In this document: positions 36,553 through 45,547 of the stretch, one piece after another | Layout of the letters: each line of letters begins with the position of its first letter | Numbering within the stretch: the first letter of the stretch is position 1 | The notes under the pieces: model-generated | Database searches by the model: none | What the model was told of the DNA's origin: nothing | What the model saw: only the letters and a program-made list of their open reading frames with translations | DNA from: Methylomonas koyamae | Lineage (GTDB): Bacteria; Pseudomonadota; Gammaproteobacteria; Methylococcales; Methylomonadaceae | Length of the DNA stretch: 64,000 nt | Assembly (NCBI RefSeq): GCF_019669905.1 | Contig: NZ_AP019777.1 | Coordinates: 1,984,001-2,048,000, forward strand | Reading direction: 5' to 3' | Translations under genes and position numbers: made by a program

Positions 36553-36869
36553 CGGTTAAGCTCGATTCGATGTTCGGCGCTGTCGCCGGCGCCATGGTTG
36601 TCGCGCCAGGCGACCCGCAGCACGTCGCCGTCCGCCGCCTGCTTCAGCCGAAAACTGAAGAACGGGTTCTTCGCCACACTGCCCGCCATATTCACCGTTA
36701 CCAGCGGTTGCGAATTCAATGTCAGCGCTAACTGTTCGATGAAATGGGCCGGAATCAAGTTGCCTGCGGCGTCGCGGTTGCGGCCGTTTTCCATCGGATG
36801 TTCGATCAACACCTTCAGCTCGAGAAATTCCCCTTCGCGCCGGCTGCGCACCCTGATGCTGCCAGCCAT
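36549..36869 (-). CDS. soxZ: Thiosulfate-oxidation carrier subunit SoxZ
   Basis: The ATG at 36869 shares its A with the soxY stop (TGATG), giving 106 residues beginning MAGSIRVRSR. The Ig-like SoxZ pattern is clear: LKVLIEHPMENGRNRDAAGNLIPAHFI and AKNPFFSFRLKQAADGDVLRVAWRDNHG. SoxZ pairs with SoxY to hold sulfur intermediates on a Cys arm. No soxAX, soxB or soxCD is in the window, so the role may be sulfur-carrier traffic other than full thiosulfate oxidation. Confidence 0.88.
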   Translation of the reverse strand: MAGSIRVRSRREGEFLELKVLIEHPMENGRNRDAAGNLIPAHFIEQLALTLNSQPLVTVNMAGSVAKNPFFSFRLKQAADGDVLRVAWRDNHGAGDSAEHRIELNR

Positions 36870-37330
36870 CAACCGCTCCCGCAGCCGCCGCGCATCACCT
36901 TGACCCAACGGCTACAGCGCAATAACTGACCTTCGCGGCTGGCAACCAACGTCACTCGGCTGGATTCCGCCAGTTTGATGCGCGCGGTCAGATGTAGTGC
37001 AAGCAACGGCGTCAGTTCGAATTCGGCAACCAGCGGCGTCGGGTTTTTATCGGCCAATAGATAAAGCCGCTCGATGCCGTCCAGCTCGCTGCTGATTGTG
37101 ACCGGCACTACGGCGCCGTCTTCGGCGATTTCCGGCAAAATCAATTGGATAAGTTCGCTTTCGCTGACGGTTTGGTCGCCGAACAGGCTGGCGTAGCGGC
37201 CGGCAAAGTCGCCGGTGGCAAAATCCTCGGCCAAGCGCGCGGCGCGGCTATCGCTTGCTCCGGCGGCTAACAGTCCGCCGGTCGCCAATACGCCGCTGGT
37301 CTTCAGAAAATTTCGCCGAGAACAGGTCAT
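36869..37330 (-). CDS. soxY: Thiosulfate-oxidation carrier subunit SoxY
   Basis: The 153-residue protein has a twin-arginine signal (SRRNFLK at residues 4-10, then a hydrophobic stretch to about 30). It has a SoxY body and a C-terminal swinging arm ending RGGCGSG. The Cys that carries sulfur is present, but the usual GGCGG tail reads GGCGSG here. It is translationally coupled to soxZ. The export route (Tat, partner co-export of SoxZ) is normal for the pair. An FNR/ANR-like box lies 25 bases upstream of its start. Confidence 0.88.
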   Translation of the reverse strand: MTCSRRNFLKTSGVLATGGLLAAGASDSRAARLAEDFATGDFAGRYASLFGDQTVSESELIQLILPEIAEDGAVVPVTISSELDGIERLYLLADKNPTPLVAEFELTPLLALHLTARIKLAESSRVTLVASREGQLLRCSRWVKVMRGGCGSG

Positions 37331-37354
37331 GGGTTGGCAATAACCTTACAAATA

Positions 37355-37368
37355 TTGACGTATATCAA
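37355..37368. promoter_or_regulatory. FNR/ANR-like box between soxY and a small membrane protein
   Basis: TTGACGTATATCAA has TTGAC-N4-ATCAA, one mismatch from the FNR/ANR consensus TTGAT-N4-ATCAA. Its centre (37361.5) would place a class II start near 37403. A TATCTT at 37390-37395 is close to the expected -10 position. This gives a leader of about 52 bases to the ATG at 37455. It may also affect soxY on the other strand. Confidence 0.55.
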
Positions 37369-37454
37369 AATTCGGTTAGAGTCCTTTGTTATCTTGTGCC
37401 GCGTTGAAAACATTTTCAGCACCACCACTAAAAACCAGAAAAGGAAGGTACAAA

Positions 37455-37649
37455 ATGAGTGAAGTACAAGAAAAAGATAATTTTTGGACATACATTGCTG
37501 TTGCCGTCGTATTGGTCGCCGGCGCGGTGCTGATGGTAAAAAATGCCGAGCACGATAAATATGCAACAGCAGCCAAAAATATCGCCGAAGATTCCAGCAA
37601 TTCGGCTTACCGTTCCGACGTACTGCATCAAGGCGGTCTCACCAAATAA
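37455..37649 (+). CDS. Small single-pass membrane protein (64 aa)
   Basis: The ATG at 37455 has a strong AAGGAAGG site. The product begins with a charged head (MSEVQEKDN), has one membrane helix (about residues 12-30, IAVAVVLVAGAVLMV) and a soluble tail with KYATAAKNIAEDSSNSAYRSDV. I recognise no family. Small one-helix proteins often accompany respiratory complexes or act as regulators. The FNR-like box upstream suggests oxygen control. A hairpin with a T-rich tail follows. Confidence 0.7.
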   Translation: MSEVQEKDNFWTYIAVAVVLVAGAVLMVKNAEHDKYATAAKNIAEDSSNSAYRSDVLHQGGLTK

Positions 37650-37659
37650 GGCCAAGGAG

Positions 37660-37698
37660 CCGCGCCGGGGCGATCTTCTCCGCAAACGGCCGGCGCGG
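37660..37698 (+). terminator. Long-stem hairpin after the small membrane protein
   Basis: CCGCGCCGG (37660-37668) pairs with CCGGCGCGG (37690-37698) around a 21-base loop, followed by TTTCTC. It is 11 bases past the stop and lies between convergent genes, so it may act in both directions. Confidence 0.6.
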
Positions 37699-37792
37699 TT
37701 TCTCAAGCTCTTATAGGAACCGTGGGTGTCGGTTCCGACCTTTCACGGGGGGTGGCGCAATTGTCCGGGTCGCGCCAGCTCCCGTTTTTCGT

Positions 37793-38539
37793 TCAGCCGC
37801 CTGTCGCCGACAGTACCGTTGCCTGCAACAGCGCTATGGCATTGCTCATGCCGGTCAGCAGATTTTTTTCGATTTCGGCCATTGTAATTTCGCCTTCGAC
37901 GATGCCGGCTGCCCAGTTGGCTACCACCGAAATGTTCGCATAGGGTATTTCCAGTTCGCGGGCCAGCGCCGCCTCCGGCATACCGGTCATACCAACCAGA
38001 TCGCAGCCGTCGTTGGCCATGCGCTTGATTTCGGCGACCGTTTCCAATCTCGGTCCCTGCGTACAGCCGTAGACGCCGCCGTCGTATGCGTCGATTCCGG
38101 CGGATGCCGCCGCCTGCACGATCCGCCGCCTTAAGCTCGGCGTGTAGGGTTCGGTGAAATCGATATGGGTGACGTGTGCCAGGTCGTCGGCAAAAAAGCT
38201 ATGTTCGCGGCCGTAACTGTAATCGATCAATTGGTCGGGAATCGCGATGCGAGCCGGACCCATTTCCGCGCCTATGCCGCCGACGGCGGCGACACCGATG
38301 ATTTCCGTTGCGCCCAGTTGTTTTAAGCCCCAGATATTGGCGCGGTAATTGATTTTGTGCGGCGGAATCCGGTGCGGATTGCCGTGCCGAGCCAGAAATA
38401 TCAAGGATTGTCCGTTCAGTTCGCCGAATACATAGGACGCGGAGGGCGCACCGAACGGCGTTTCCAGCTCGCGTTGGCCGGTAATGTTGAGTTGTTCGAT
38501 TTGGGTCAGGCCGGTGCCGCCGATAATTGCCAATGTCAT
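37793..38539 (-). CDS. S-methyl-5'-thioinosine phosphorylase
   Basis: This 248-residue member of the MTAP/PNP family begins MTLAIIGGTGL and has the phosphate-binding ARHGNPHRIPPHKINYRANIW segment and GMTGMPEAALARELEIPYANISVVANWAAG. The Asn in ANWAAG, instead of the Asp-rich TDYDCW of MTA phosphorylases, favours a 6-oxopurine, so methylthioinosine rather than methylthioadenosine (PA3004 type). The reaction gives hypoxanthine and methylthioribose 1-phosphate. Its start overlaps the hpt stop by four bases. Confidence 0.85.
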   Translation of the reverse strand: MTLAIIGGTGLTQIEQLNITGQRELETPFGAPSASYVFGELNGQSLIFLARHGNPHRIPPHKINYRANIWGLKQLGATEIIGVAAVGGIGAEMGPARIAIPDQLIDYSYGREHSFFADDLAHVTHIDFTEPYTPSLRRRIVQAAASAGIDAYDGGVYGCTQGPRLETVAEIKRMANDGCDLVGMTGMPEAALARELEIPYANISVVANWAAGIVEGEITMAEIEKNLLTGMSNAIALLQATVLSATGG

Positions 38540-39090
38540 AACACGTCCTTGCAGGCGTATACGCCCGCTGCGTTTCTCAGATAACCCTTGTAGTCCATGC
38601 CGTAGCCGAACAAGTAGTGGTTGGCGACCGTCAGGCCGACAAAATCGGGGCTAACCGGTTTCTCCCGGTCCAGTTGTTTGTCGAACAATACGGCCGTGAA
38701 TACTTGTTGAGCCCCCTGGTCCGTACAATAGTCGGCAATGGCGTGCAGCGTATGGCCTTCGTCGAGGATGTCGTCGACGATTAGTACCGAACGTCCGGCT
38801 AGCGAAGTGGTCGGCTTGTACAGCCAATGGATGTCGCTGCCGGAAGTGGCATTGCGGTAGCGGCTGGCGTGGATACTGTCCAGGGTCAACGGAAAATTGA
38901 GTCTAGGCAGTAATTTGCCGGCGGCGATGACGCCGCCGTTGATCACGCACAACACCAACAGATTGCTGTCGGCCAAGGTCCGGTTGATGTGTGCCGCCAT
39001 ATCGTCCAGCGCCGCTTCTACTTCGGCCTCGCTGTGCAAGAGCAGGGCCTGTTGTTCGACCAAGCGGATTTCTTCAAGCAAGGGATTCAT
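38536..39090 (-). CDS. hpt: Hypoxanthine-guanine phosphoribosyltransferase
   Basis: This 184-residue PRTase has the PRPP loop VLIVDDILDEGHTL and the purine-binding end DFVGLTVANHYLFGYGMDYKGYLRN. It converts hypoxanthine or guanine with PRPP to IMP or GMP. Placed directly before the methylthioinosine phosphorylase (ATGA overlap), it can capture the hypoxanthine that enzyme releases, so the pair forms a salvage unit. It overlaps nagZ by 17 bases at its start. Confidence 0.9.
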   Translation of the reverse strand: MNPLLEEIRLVEQQALLLHSEAEVEAALDDMAAHINRTLADSNLLVLCVINGGVIAAGKLLPRLNFPLTLDSIHASRYRNATSGSDIHWLYKPTTSLAGRSVLIVDDILDEGHTLHAIADYCTDQGAQQVFTAVLFDKQLDREKPVSPDFVGLTVANHYLFGYGMDYKGYLRNAAGVYACKDVL

Positions 39091-40090
39091 AAAACTCGCT
39101 GATTTGTTGGGAAAATTGGCGCCATTGCGGGTGGGCCGGCAGATCGTCCAGGCCCAGCGAGCCGCGGCCGCGCATGGCCTGCAGGCGTCGTTCGCGTTTT
39201 TCGTTGCGGCTGGGCGGTAAACTATCCAGCACCTGTTCCGCCGCGGCCGGATCGTTGCAAACCAACAGCATGTCGCAGCCGGCTTGCAGGGCCAACCCGG
39301 CGCGTTCGTTGAAGTCGCCGATACTGGCGGCGCCGGCCATACTCAAGTCGTCGCTGAAAATGGCGCCGTCGAAGCCCAATTCCTGGCGCAGTATCCGTTG
39401 CAGCCAAATTTCGGAGAAGCCGGCCGGATAGCGGTCGACCTGCGGATATAGCACATGCGCCGGCATCACCGCTTCCAGGCCTTCGGCAATCAAACGCCGG
39501 AACGGAACCAGATCTTGGCGGCGGATATCGTCCAGGCTGCGTTCGTCCACAGGCAAGTCCAGATGCGAATCCAAGGCTACCGCACCGTGGCCGGGAAAGT
39601 GTTTGCCGGTGGCGGCCATGCCGGCGGCACGCATGCCGGCGCGGAACTTGCCGGCCAGATCCGCAGCTCGCTCCGGATCCGGCGAGAACGAGCGGTTGCC
39701 GATGATTGTGCTGACGCCGCAATCGACATCCAGCACCGGCGCGAAACTGAAGTCGGCGCCCACGGCCAGAATTTCGCTGGCCATCAGCCAGCCGGCGACT
39801 GCCGCCAGTTCCGGCCGCTCGGCATAGTGCGCCGCCGCCGGCAAGCGGGTAAAACCGGTTTGAAAGCGCTGGACGCGGCCGCCCTCCTGGTCCACGGCGA
39901 TCAAAATATCGCCGTTGCGGGCCTGGCGGATGCTGCGGATCAATTCGGCAACTTGTTGCGGACTTTCGTAATTGCGGGAAAACAGGATCAGGGCGCCGGT
40001 GTTGGGATGTGCGATTTTTTCTTGGTCCAGCGCGGTCAGGCTGTGGCCTGCGATGTCTATCATCACCGGGCCGATAGCGAGTGGTTTCAT
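39074..40090 (-). CDS. nagZ: Beta-N-acetylhexosaminidase NagZ
   Basis: This 338-residue family 3 glycoside hydrolase removes GlcNAc from anhydromuropeptides in peptidoglycan recycling. The hallmark KHFPGHGAVALDSHLDLP is near residue 165, and the nucleophile Asp is in FSDDLSMAGA. It starts MKPLAIGPVMIDIAGHSLT. The nagZ-hpt-phosphorylase order is known in Pseudomonas-like genomes. It is divergent from the fliL-like gene with 63 bases between starts. Confidence 0.93.
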   Translation of the reverse strand: MKPLAIGPVMIDIAGHSLTALDQEKIAHPNTGALILFSRNYESPQQVAELIRSIRQARNGDILIAVDQEGGRVQRFQTGFTRLPAAAHYAERPELAAVAGWLMASEILAVGADFSFAPVLDVDCGVSTIIGNRSFSPDPERAADLAGKFRAGMRAAGMAATGKHFPGHGAVALDSHLDLPVDERSLDDIRRQDLVPFRRLIAEGLEAVMPAHVLYPQVDRYPAGFSEIWLQRILRQELGFDGAIFSDDLSMAGAASIGDFNERAGLALQAGCDMLLVCNDPAAAEQVLDSLPPSRNEKRERRLQAMRGRGSLGLDDLPAHPQWRQFSQQISEFYESLA

Positions 40091-40153
40091 CGTGATAATT
40101 GCGGAAAATGGAATATACTTTTTGGCGTTGCCATCACATTATATGAGGAATCC

Positions 40154-40561
40154 GTGCGAACATTTATTTTGTTGTTCTGTTTAGCGTTATCGCCCGTTCT
40201 GGCGCAGGCCAACTCGGGCGAAAAGAAAGCCGAGGAAAACGCCGGGCCGGTGATCGAATATATCGAAATGAAGCCGAAATTTACGGTGAATCTGGCCGAG
40301 CCGAAAAGATACCTGATGATTAACGTGCAGTTGTTGGTCGAAGGCGCCGAGCACGTCGAAAAAGTCAAAAAACATATGCCGTTGCTGCGGCACGAAATGA
40401 TCATGATGTTGAGCGGCATGCACGTTGCCGATCTGCAATCGATGGAGCAGCGCGAAGGCTTGCGCCTGAAAACCAAACAACTGATTACCGATTTGCTGAC
40501 CAAAATCCAAAACAGCGACGGTTTCAGAGACGTATTTTTTTCCGAATTCTTAATCCAATAA
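40154..40561 (+). CDS. FliL-like signal-peptide protein
   Basis: The GTG at 40154 follows GAGGAA by three bases and gives 135 residues, starting with a signal sequence (VRTFILLFCLALSPVLAQA). The body (YIEMKPKFTVNLAEPKRYLMINVQLLVEG, later HMPLLRHEMIMMLSG and FFSEFLIQ) matches the FliL basal-body family, which braces flagellar stators. No other flagellar gene is near, so it may be one of the non-flagellar FliL-like proteins common in gammaproteobacteria. Its 3' end overlaps the convergent HIT gene by 12 bases. Confidence 0.75.
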   Translation: MRTFILLFCLALSPVLAQANSGEKKAEENAGPVIEYIEMKPKFTVNLAEPKRYLMINVQLLVEGAEHVEKVKKHMPLLRHEMIMMLSGMHVADLQSMEQREGLRLKTKQLITDLLTKIQNSDGFRDVFFSEFLIQ

Positions 40562-40972
40562 CCATGCTCCCAGCGCTTCGCGCATCCGCGCGAGGCGCTG
40601 CTCGGGCTGGTCTCCGTTATACGGTACGGCCGGAAATTTTCCCCAGATCGGCGCCGGCCAGGCTTTATCGGTTTGATAACGCACCACGTGGTGCAAATGC
40701 AGTTGCGGCACCAGATTGCCGATTGCAGCAATATTCAGTTTGTCCGGCCGGTATTGTTCGCTCAAGGTCTCGGCCAGTAAGCACGATTCGTTAAGCAAGG
40801 TCTGCCTGTCCGCCGCGTTCAATTGGTGGATTTCTTTAATATTTGCACGCCGCGGCACCAGGATGAACCAAGGGTATTGGCTGTCGTTCATCATCAATAA
40901 CTCGGACAAAGCCAGGCTGCCGATTCTAAAACAATCCTGTTGCAGTTGCGGGTGAAGTTGAAAATCGGTCAT
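40550..40972 (-). CDS. HIT-family protein
   Basis: The ATG at 40972 gives 140 residues. The HIT motif is QLHLHHVVR with His at 92, 94 and 95, near the C-terminus, and PAWPAPIWG-like KAWPAPIWGKF follows as in proteobacterial HIT hydrolases. Such proteins hydrolyse or transfer nucleoside phosphates, for example AMP-linked or dinucleoside polyphosphates. The substrate is unknown. A longer N-terminal extension would be leaderless and is unlikely. Confidence 0.8.
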   Translation of the reverse strand: MTDFQLHPQLQQDCFRIGSLALSELLMMNDSQYPWFILVPRRANIKEIHQLNAADRQTLLNESCLLAETLSEQYRPDKLNIAAIGNLVPQLHLHHVVRYQTDKAWPAPIWGKFPAVPYNGDQPEQRLARMREALGAWLLD

Positions 40973-41152
40973 CGATGTCTCTGCTGAATTTTTGGCGAAT
41001 TGCTGAGGCCGGATCGGCGGCGGCCCTTTGGAAAGGGCGGATTTCTTCAAATTGAGCCATGCTACCCAATATCCGGCGTTCCGACAAATCGAGACCATGC
41101 CGCCGCTGCTGCGGATCGGCCCGGCGCTATTCGAATGACGGCGAAAACGGGA

Positions 41153-42496
41153 TCAATCGCGGCAAATGTCGGTGATCCGGCTAACGATGCTGCCGTCGGC
41201 GAAGCGGGTGTCGAGCAAGTCGCCGGCGTTTAGCGGGCCGATCGACTTGACCAACTGCGGCGAGCCGTGGTGTTGGACGATGGCATAACCGCGTTCCAGC
41301 GTCGCCAGCGGACTGACGGCGTGCAGGGTTTGCGCCGCGGCGGCATGGCGGCTTTTCAGCATCGCGATTTTGCCGTGCATCGCGGCCTGTAGCCGTTGCC
41401 GGAAAAATTGCAATTGCCGTTGCTGGGACTTTATCGCTGCCAGTGGTTGGTTACGGTATAGGCGTTGTTCGCGGACCGCCAACTGCTGGCGGGCCTGGCT
41501 CAGTCGATTTTGCAAAGCATGCTGCAAGCGCAGTTCCAATTCGTCCAGGCGCTGGGCGTTGCGTTGCAGCTTTTGGCCGGGATGCTGACTGCCTAAGGCT
41601 TTTTGCAGCCATTGCAGATGCTGCTGCTGGCGCAGCAATTTTTGCTGCATCAGCCGCAGGATTTGGCGCTCGAAGCCCACGAACGCGCCGAGCAGGGTAT
41701 TCGCATCCGGCACCACCCGTTCGGCGGCAGCCGACGGGGTCGGCGCGCGCAAATCGGCGACGAAATCGGCAATGCTGAAATCGACTTCGTGGCCGACGGC
41801 GGAGATGACCGGAATCTCGCTGGCGGCAATGGCGCGGGCGACGATTTCTTCGTTGAAAGCCCACAAATCCTCCAGCGAACCGCCGCCGCGGGCCAGAATC
41901 AGAACGTCGGCTTGCGGATCGCGGTTCGCCTTGGCCAAGGCTGCGCTGATTTCGAATTTAGCGTTGTCTCCTTGTACCGCAACCGGATAAACCAGTACCG
42001 GTATCGCCGGAAAACGCCGTTTCAATACGCTGAGAATGTCGTGGATCGCGGCGCCGCTGGGCGAGGTGATGACGCCGATGCGGCTTGGCAGGGCGGGCAG
42101 CGGCTTTTTTCGTTCCTGGTCGAACAAGCCCTCCGCCAGCAATTTCTGTTTCAGGCGTTCGAAAGCCAGCCGCAAGGCGCCGTCTCCGGCTTCGGCCAAA
42201 TGTTCCACCACCAATTGGTAATCGCCGCGCGGCTCGTACAAACTGACCTGCGCTGTGGCCACGACCAAGTCGCCGTTGGCCGGTTTGAAACGTAAACGTT
42301 GTTGTTGGCCCTTGAACATCGCGCAACGGATCTGCGCCTGGGTATCCTTCAAGGTAAAGTAATAATGCCCGGACGAGGGCAGGCTCAGGTTGGATATTTC
42401 GCCTTGCACCTGCACGGTTCGGAAATGGTTGGCCAATAAGCGCTTGGTCTCGCGATTAAGTTCGGAAACGCTGTATATCGATTCGGAATCGGTCAT
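41153..42496 (-). CDS. xseA: Exodeoxyribonuclease VII large subunit
   Basis: This 447-residue protein has an N-terminal OB fold (IYSVSELNRETKRLLANHFRTVQVQGEISNL), the catalytic domain (GVITSPSGAAIHDILSVLKRRFP near 140, then ARGGGSLEDLWAFNEE and SAVGHEVDFSIADFVAD) and a long helical C-terminal region. It degrades single-stranded DNA into oligonucleotides with XseB, which is not here. Length and motifs are standard. Confidence 0.96.
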   Translation of the reverse strand: MTDSESIYSVSELNRETKRLLANHFRTVQVQGEISNLSLPSSGHYYFTLKDTQAQIRCAMFKGQQQRLRFKPANGDLVVATAQVSLYEPRGDYQLVVEHLAEAGDGALRLAFERLKQKLLAEGLFDQERKKPLPALPSRIGVITSPSGAAIHDILSVLKRRFPAIPVLVYPVAVQGDNAKFEISAALAKANRDPQADVLILARGGGSLEDLWAFNEEIVARAIAASEIPVISAVGHEVDFSIADFVADLRAPTPSAAAERVVPDANTLLGAFVGFERQILRLMQQKLLRQQQHLQWLQKALGSQHPGQKLQRNAQRLDELELRLQHALQNRLSQARQQLAVREQRLYRNQPLAAIKSQQRQLQFFRQRLQAAMHGKIAMLKSRHAAAAQTLHAVSPLATLERGYAIVQHHGSPQLVKSIGPLNAGDLLDTRFADGSIVSRITDICRD

Positions 42497-42647
42497 TGCA
42501 CGGAGTAGGGTAGATCGTCGGGCGATAGCGCTATTTTAAGCGGTTTCCGCCGTTTCCGGTCGGCTTTCCCGGTGCGGCGGTTTTTGCCGGTGAGCTAGGT
42601 TAGAATGGCGCAATAGAGGTTTTGGTTGGACGACAAGGATTCGACTC

Positions 42648-43655
<1,008 letters not shown>

Positions 43656-44298
43656 TGACGTCGCTGCCGATGAATTCGATCGCGCAATCGTAGCGTTCCG
43701 CCAGCCAAAGCAAGGTCGACCGCGAGAAAAACGCGATATGGGTCGGATCGTTCTTGTAATGCCAACGGCTGAATGCGTCGGCACCGATCACTAATTTGGT
43801 CATGATGCCCAACCAGCCTCCGGGGCGGATCAGTCCGAACAGCCGGGCGAACTCGGCGCCGGGCTCGCGGAAATGCTCGATGACTTCGGTGCAGGCGACA
43901 AAGTCGTATTGTTGCTGTAGAAGTTCGCGGCGATTGGCGTAAATCGGATCGTACAGTGCGATGCGGTGGCCGTATCCCTCGAGCAAGCCGGCCAATGCCG
44001 GGCCGGGGCCGCAGCCGTAATCCAGGCCTTCCGAGCCGGGCGGTAACAGGCCCGCCAACGGTAACGCCAGTCGCGATAGAAAGTTCAGGTAGCCGGGGTC
44101 GTCGTTCCGGTTCTGGTGCAGGTCGTAAACCGCTTTTTCCGCATCCGTGCTCAAATGCTGGCTGCTATCGACAAACACCAGTCGACATTGCGCGCAGCGG
44201 TGGTATTCGCGTTGCCGGTCGCGATGAAAATGGCCGGTTTCTTGGCTGGTGCAAAGCGGGCAGGTTAAGTTGGCCATTGTCGATACCGATTATTTTAC

Positions 44299-44326
44299 TT
44301 GACCGTATTTTAACAGCTCGTATAAT
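44299..44326 (+). promoter_or_regulatory. Sigma70 promoter of tRNA-Asp
   Basis: TTGACC (44299-44304) and a perfect TATAAT (44321-44326) are separated by 16 bases. The predicted start near 44333 lies about 10 bases before the tRNA. This is the clearest promoter in the window. Confidence 0.8.
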
Positions 44327-44343
44327 GAGCGGCTCACCAACGC

Positions 44344-44420
44344 GGAGCGGTAGTTCAGTTGGTTAGAATACCGGCCTGTCACGCCGGGGGTCGCGGGTTC
44401 GAGCCCCGTCCGCTCCGCCA
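44344..44420 (+). tRNA. tRNA-Asp (anticodon GTC)
   Basis: The 77-base sequence folds as a standard cloverleaf: acceptor GGAGCGG (44344-44350) pairs with CCGCTCC, the D-arm holds AGTTGGTTAGA, the anticodon GTC is at 44378-44380 in a CCGGC/GCCGG stem, the T-arm has GGTTCGAGCCC and CCA is encoded (44418-44420). A strong promoter lies upstream and a TTTTTCTC stretch follows three to five bases after, consistent with termination. Confidence 0.98.
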
Positions 44421-44478
44421 ATCTGTTTTTCTCTCCATCCCCTCCCGAATCGCAATAATTTCCGCAGATTTTTCCGGC

Positions 44479-44506
44479 TTGCAAAGCTGGTCCAATTTTG
44501 TATCAT
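44479..44506 (+). promoter_or_regulatory. Candidate promoter for hsp20
   Basis: TTGCAA (44479-44484) and TATCAT (44501-44506) are spaced by 16 bases, about 35 bases before the hsp20 ATG. This looks like sigma70. I looked for a sigma32 pair (CTTGAA and CCCCAT) and did not find a convincing one. Confidence 0.45.
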
Positions 44507-44540
44507 CGCATTTCCCGTAGAAACTATAAGGAGAAATGTC

Positions 44541-44969
44541 ATGAGCAGCTTGAGTCCATTTGTCGGCGGTAATCTGTTTGACGAGTTGTTTCGGGATATC
44601 AGTCCGGGCTATTTGGTTCGCCCATTACACGGCGATCCGTTGCCGGCACAGATTAAAGTCGATATCAAAGAAAATCCGAACGAATATGTGGTTCACGCCG
44701 AATTGCCCGGCGCCGGCAAGGAAAATATTCACGTCCAGATCGAAGGCAACGTGGTCAGTATCCGCGCCGAAATCAGCCAGATCGATACCCAGAATAAAGA
44801 CGACAAGCCGTTACGCAGCGAGCGTTATTTCGGCCAGGTATCGCGCAGTTTTCAATTGCCGGTGGATATCGACCAGAACGCCAGCAAAGCCCGCTACGAT
44901 AACGGTATTCTGACGTTGAATCTGGTCAAGGCCCAAAGCAAGGGCGGCCAGCGCTTGAGTATCGATTAA
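44541..44969 (+). CDS. Small heat-shock protein, Hsp20/IbpA family
   Basis: This 142-residue protein has an alpha-crystallin domain (about 38-130): IKVDIKENPNEYVVHAELPGAGKENIHVQIEGNVVSI at the start and the end motif RYDNGILTLNLVKA, which has the usual GxLxL form. It keeps aggregating proteins refoldable under stress. A good AAGGAGAAA site precedes the ATG. Its stop overlaps the convergent NUDIX gene by four bases. Confidence 0.92.
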   Translation: MSSLSPFVGGNLFDELFRDISPGYLVRPLHGDPLPAQIKVDIKENPNEYVVHAELPGAGKENIHVQIEGNVVSIRAEISQIDTQNKDDKPLRSERYFGQVSRSFQLPVDIDQNASKARYDNGILTLNLVKAQSKGGQRLSID

Positions 44970-45481
44970 GTTTCCGCAGGCGGAAAGTGTTGCCGATAAT
45001 GCCGCCAAATGATTTTGAAAGTTTCGGTCAAGGTCGGGTCGTCCCTGGCGACCCGATCGTCTAAGGCAGGGCGTGAGAACCAATCGCCTTCGTCTATTTC
45101 GTCGGCAGCCAGTTCGAACGGACCGTTGTGCTCCGCTCGGTAGACCTGAATAAACTCCATGCCCAGTTCCGGGCAAGCCTGTAGTTTAAATAAAGCTCTC
45201 AAGTCGGCCGCCGCCACTCCCAATTCTTCTTTAAGCTCGCGCGGTGCGCAATCGCCGTAGGTCTCGCCGGCGTCGACGTGGCCGGCGGCCGAGCTATCCC
45301 ACAAGCCTCGGTTCAGATCTTTCAGCATCGAGCGTTTTTGCAGAAATAATTCGCCGCGGTCGTTGAAAACCAAGATATGTACGGCGCGGTGGCGTAAGCC
45401 GGATGCGTGGATTTCCCGGCGCCTGCGCCGGTCCACGATGCAGTCGAGTTCGTCGACGACGTCGAGCAGTTCGTTTGACAT
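44966..45481 (-). CDS. NUDIX hydrolase
   Basis: This 171-residue protein has a complete NUDIX box (GHVDAGETYGDCAPRELKEELG near residues 67-88), so G-x5-E-x7-RE-x2-EE-x-G is kept. The N-terminal RRRREIHASGLRHRAVHILVFNDRGELFLQKRS resembles the YfcD/isopentenyl-diphosphate-isomerase-like group. The substrate is a nucleoside diphosphate derivative or similar; not defined. It is divergent from the TetR gene with 66 bases between the starts. Confidence 0.88.
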   Translation of the reverse strand: MSNELLDVVDELDCIVDRRRRREIHASGLRHRAVHILVFNDRGELFLQKRSMLKDLNRGLWDSSAAGHVDAGETYGDCAPRELKEELGVAAADLRALFKLQACPELGMEFIQVYRAEHNGPFELAADEIDEGDWFSRPALDDRVARDDPTLTETFKIIWRHYRQHFPPAET

Positions 45482-45547
45482 GTTTACTATCGATTCCTGG
45501 GGCTAGGTCGTGTATCGTAACCATTTTTTGCGGTTTATCGAACGAAT

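Noticed and set aside
44290..44484. A 64-codon minus-strand frame over tRNA-Asp with a GLEPATPGVTGRYSNQLNYRSA-like segment
   Set aside because: This segment is a known artefact of tRNA antisense reading; the tRNA folds perfectly and has a promoter.
44440..44540. A sigma32 promoter for hsp20
   Set aside because: No CTTGAA with CCCCAT at the right spacing; a sigma70-like pair fits better.
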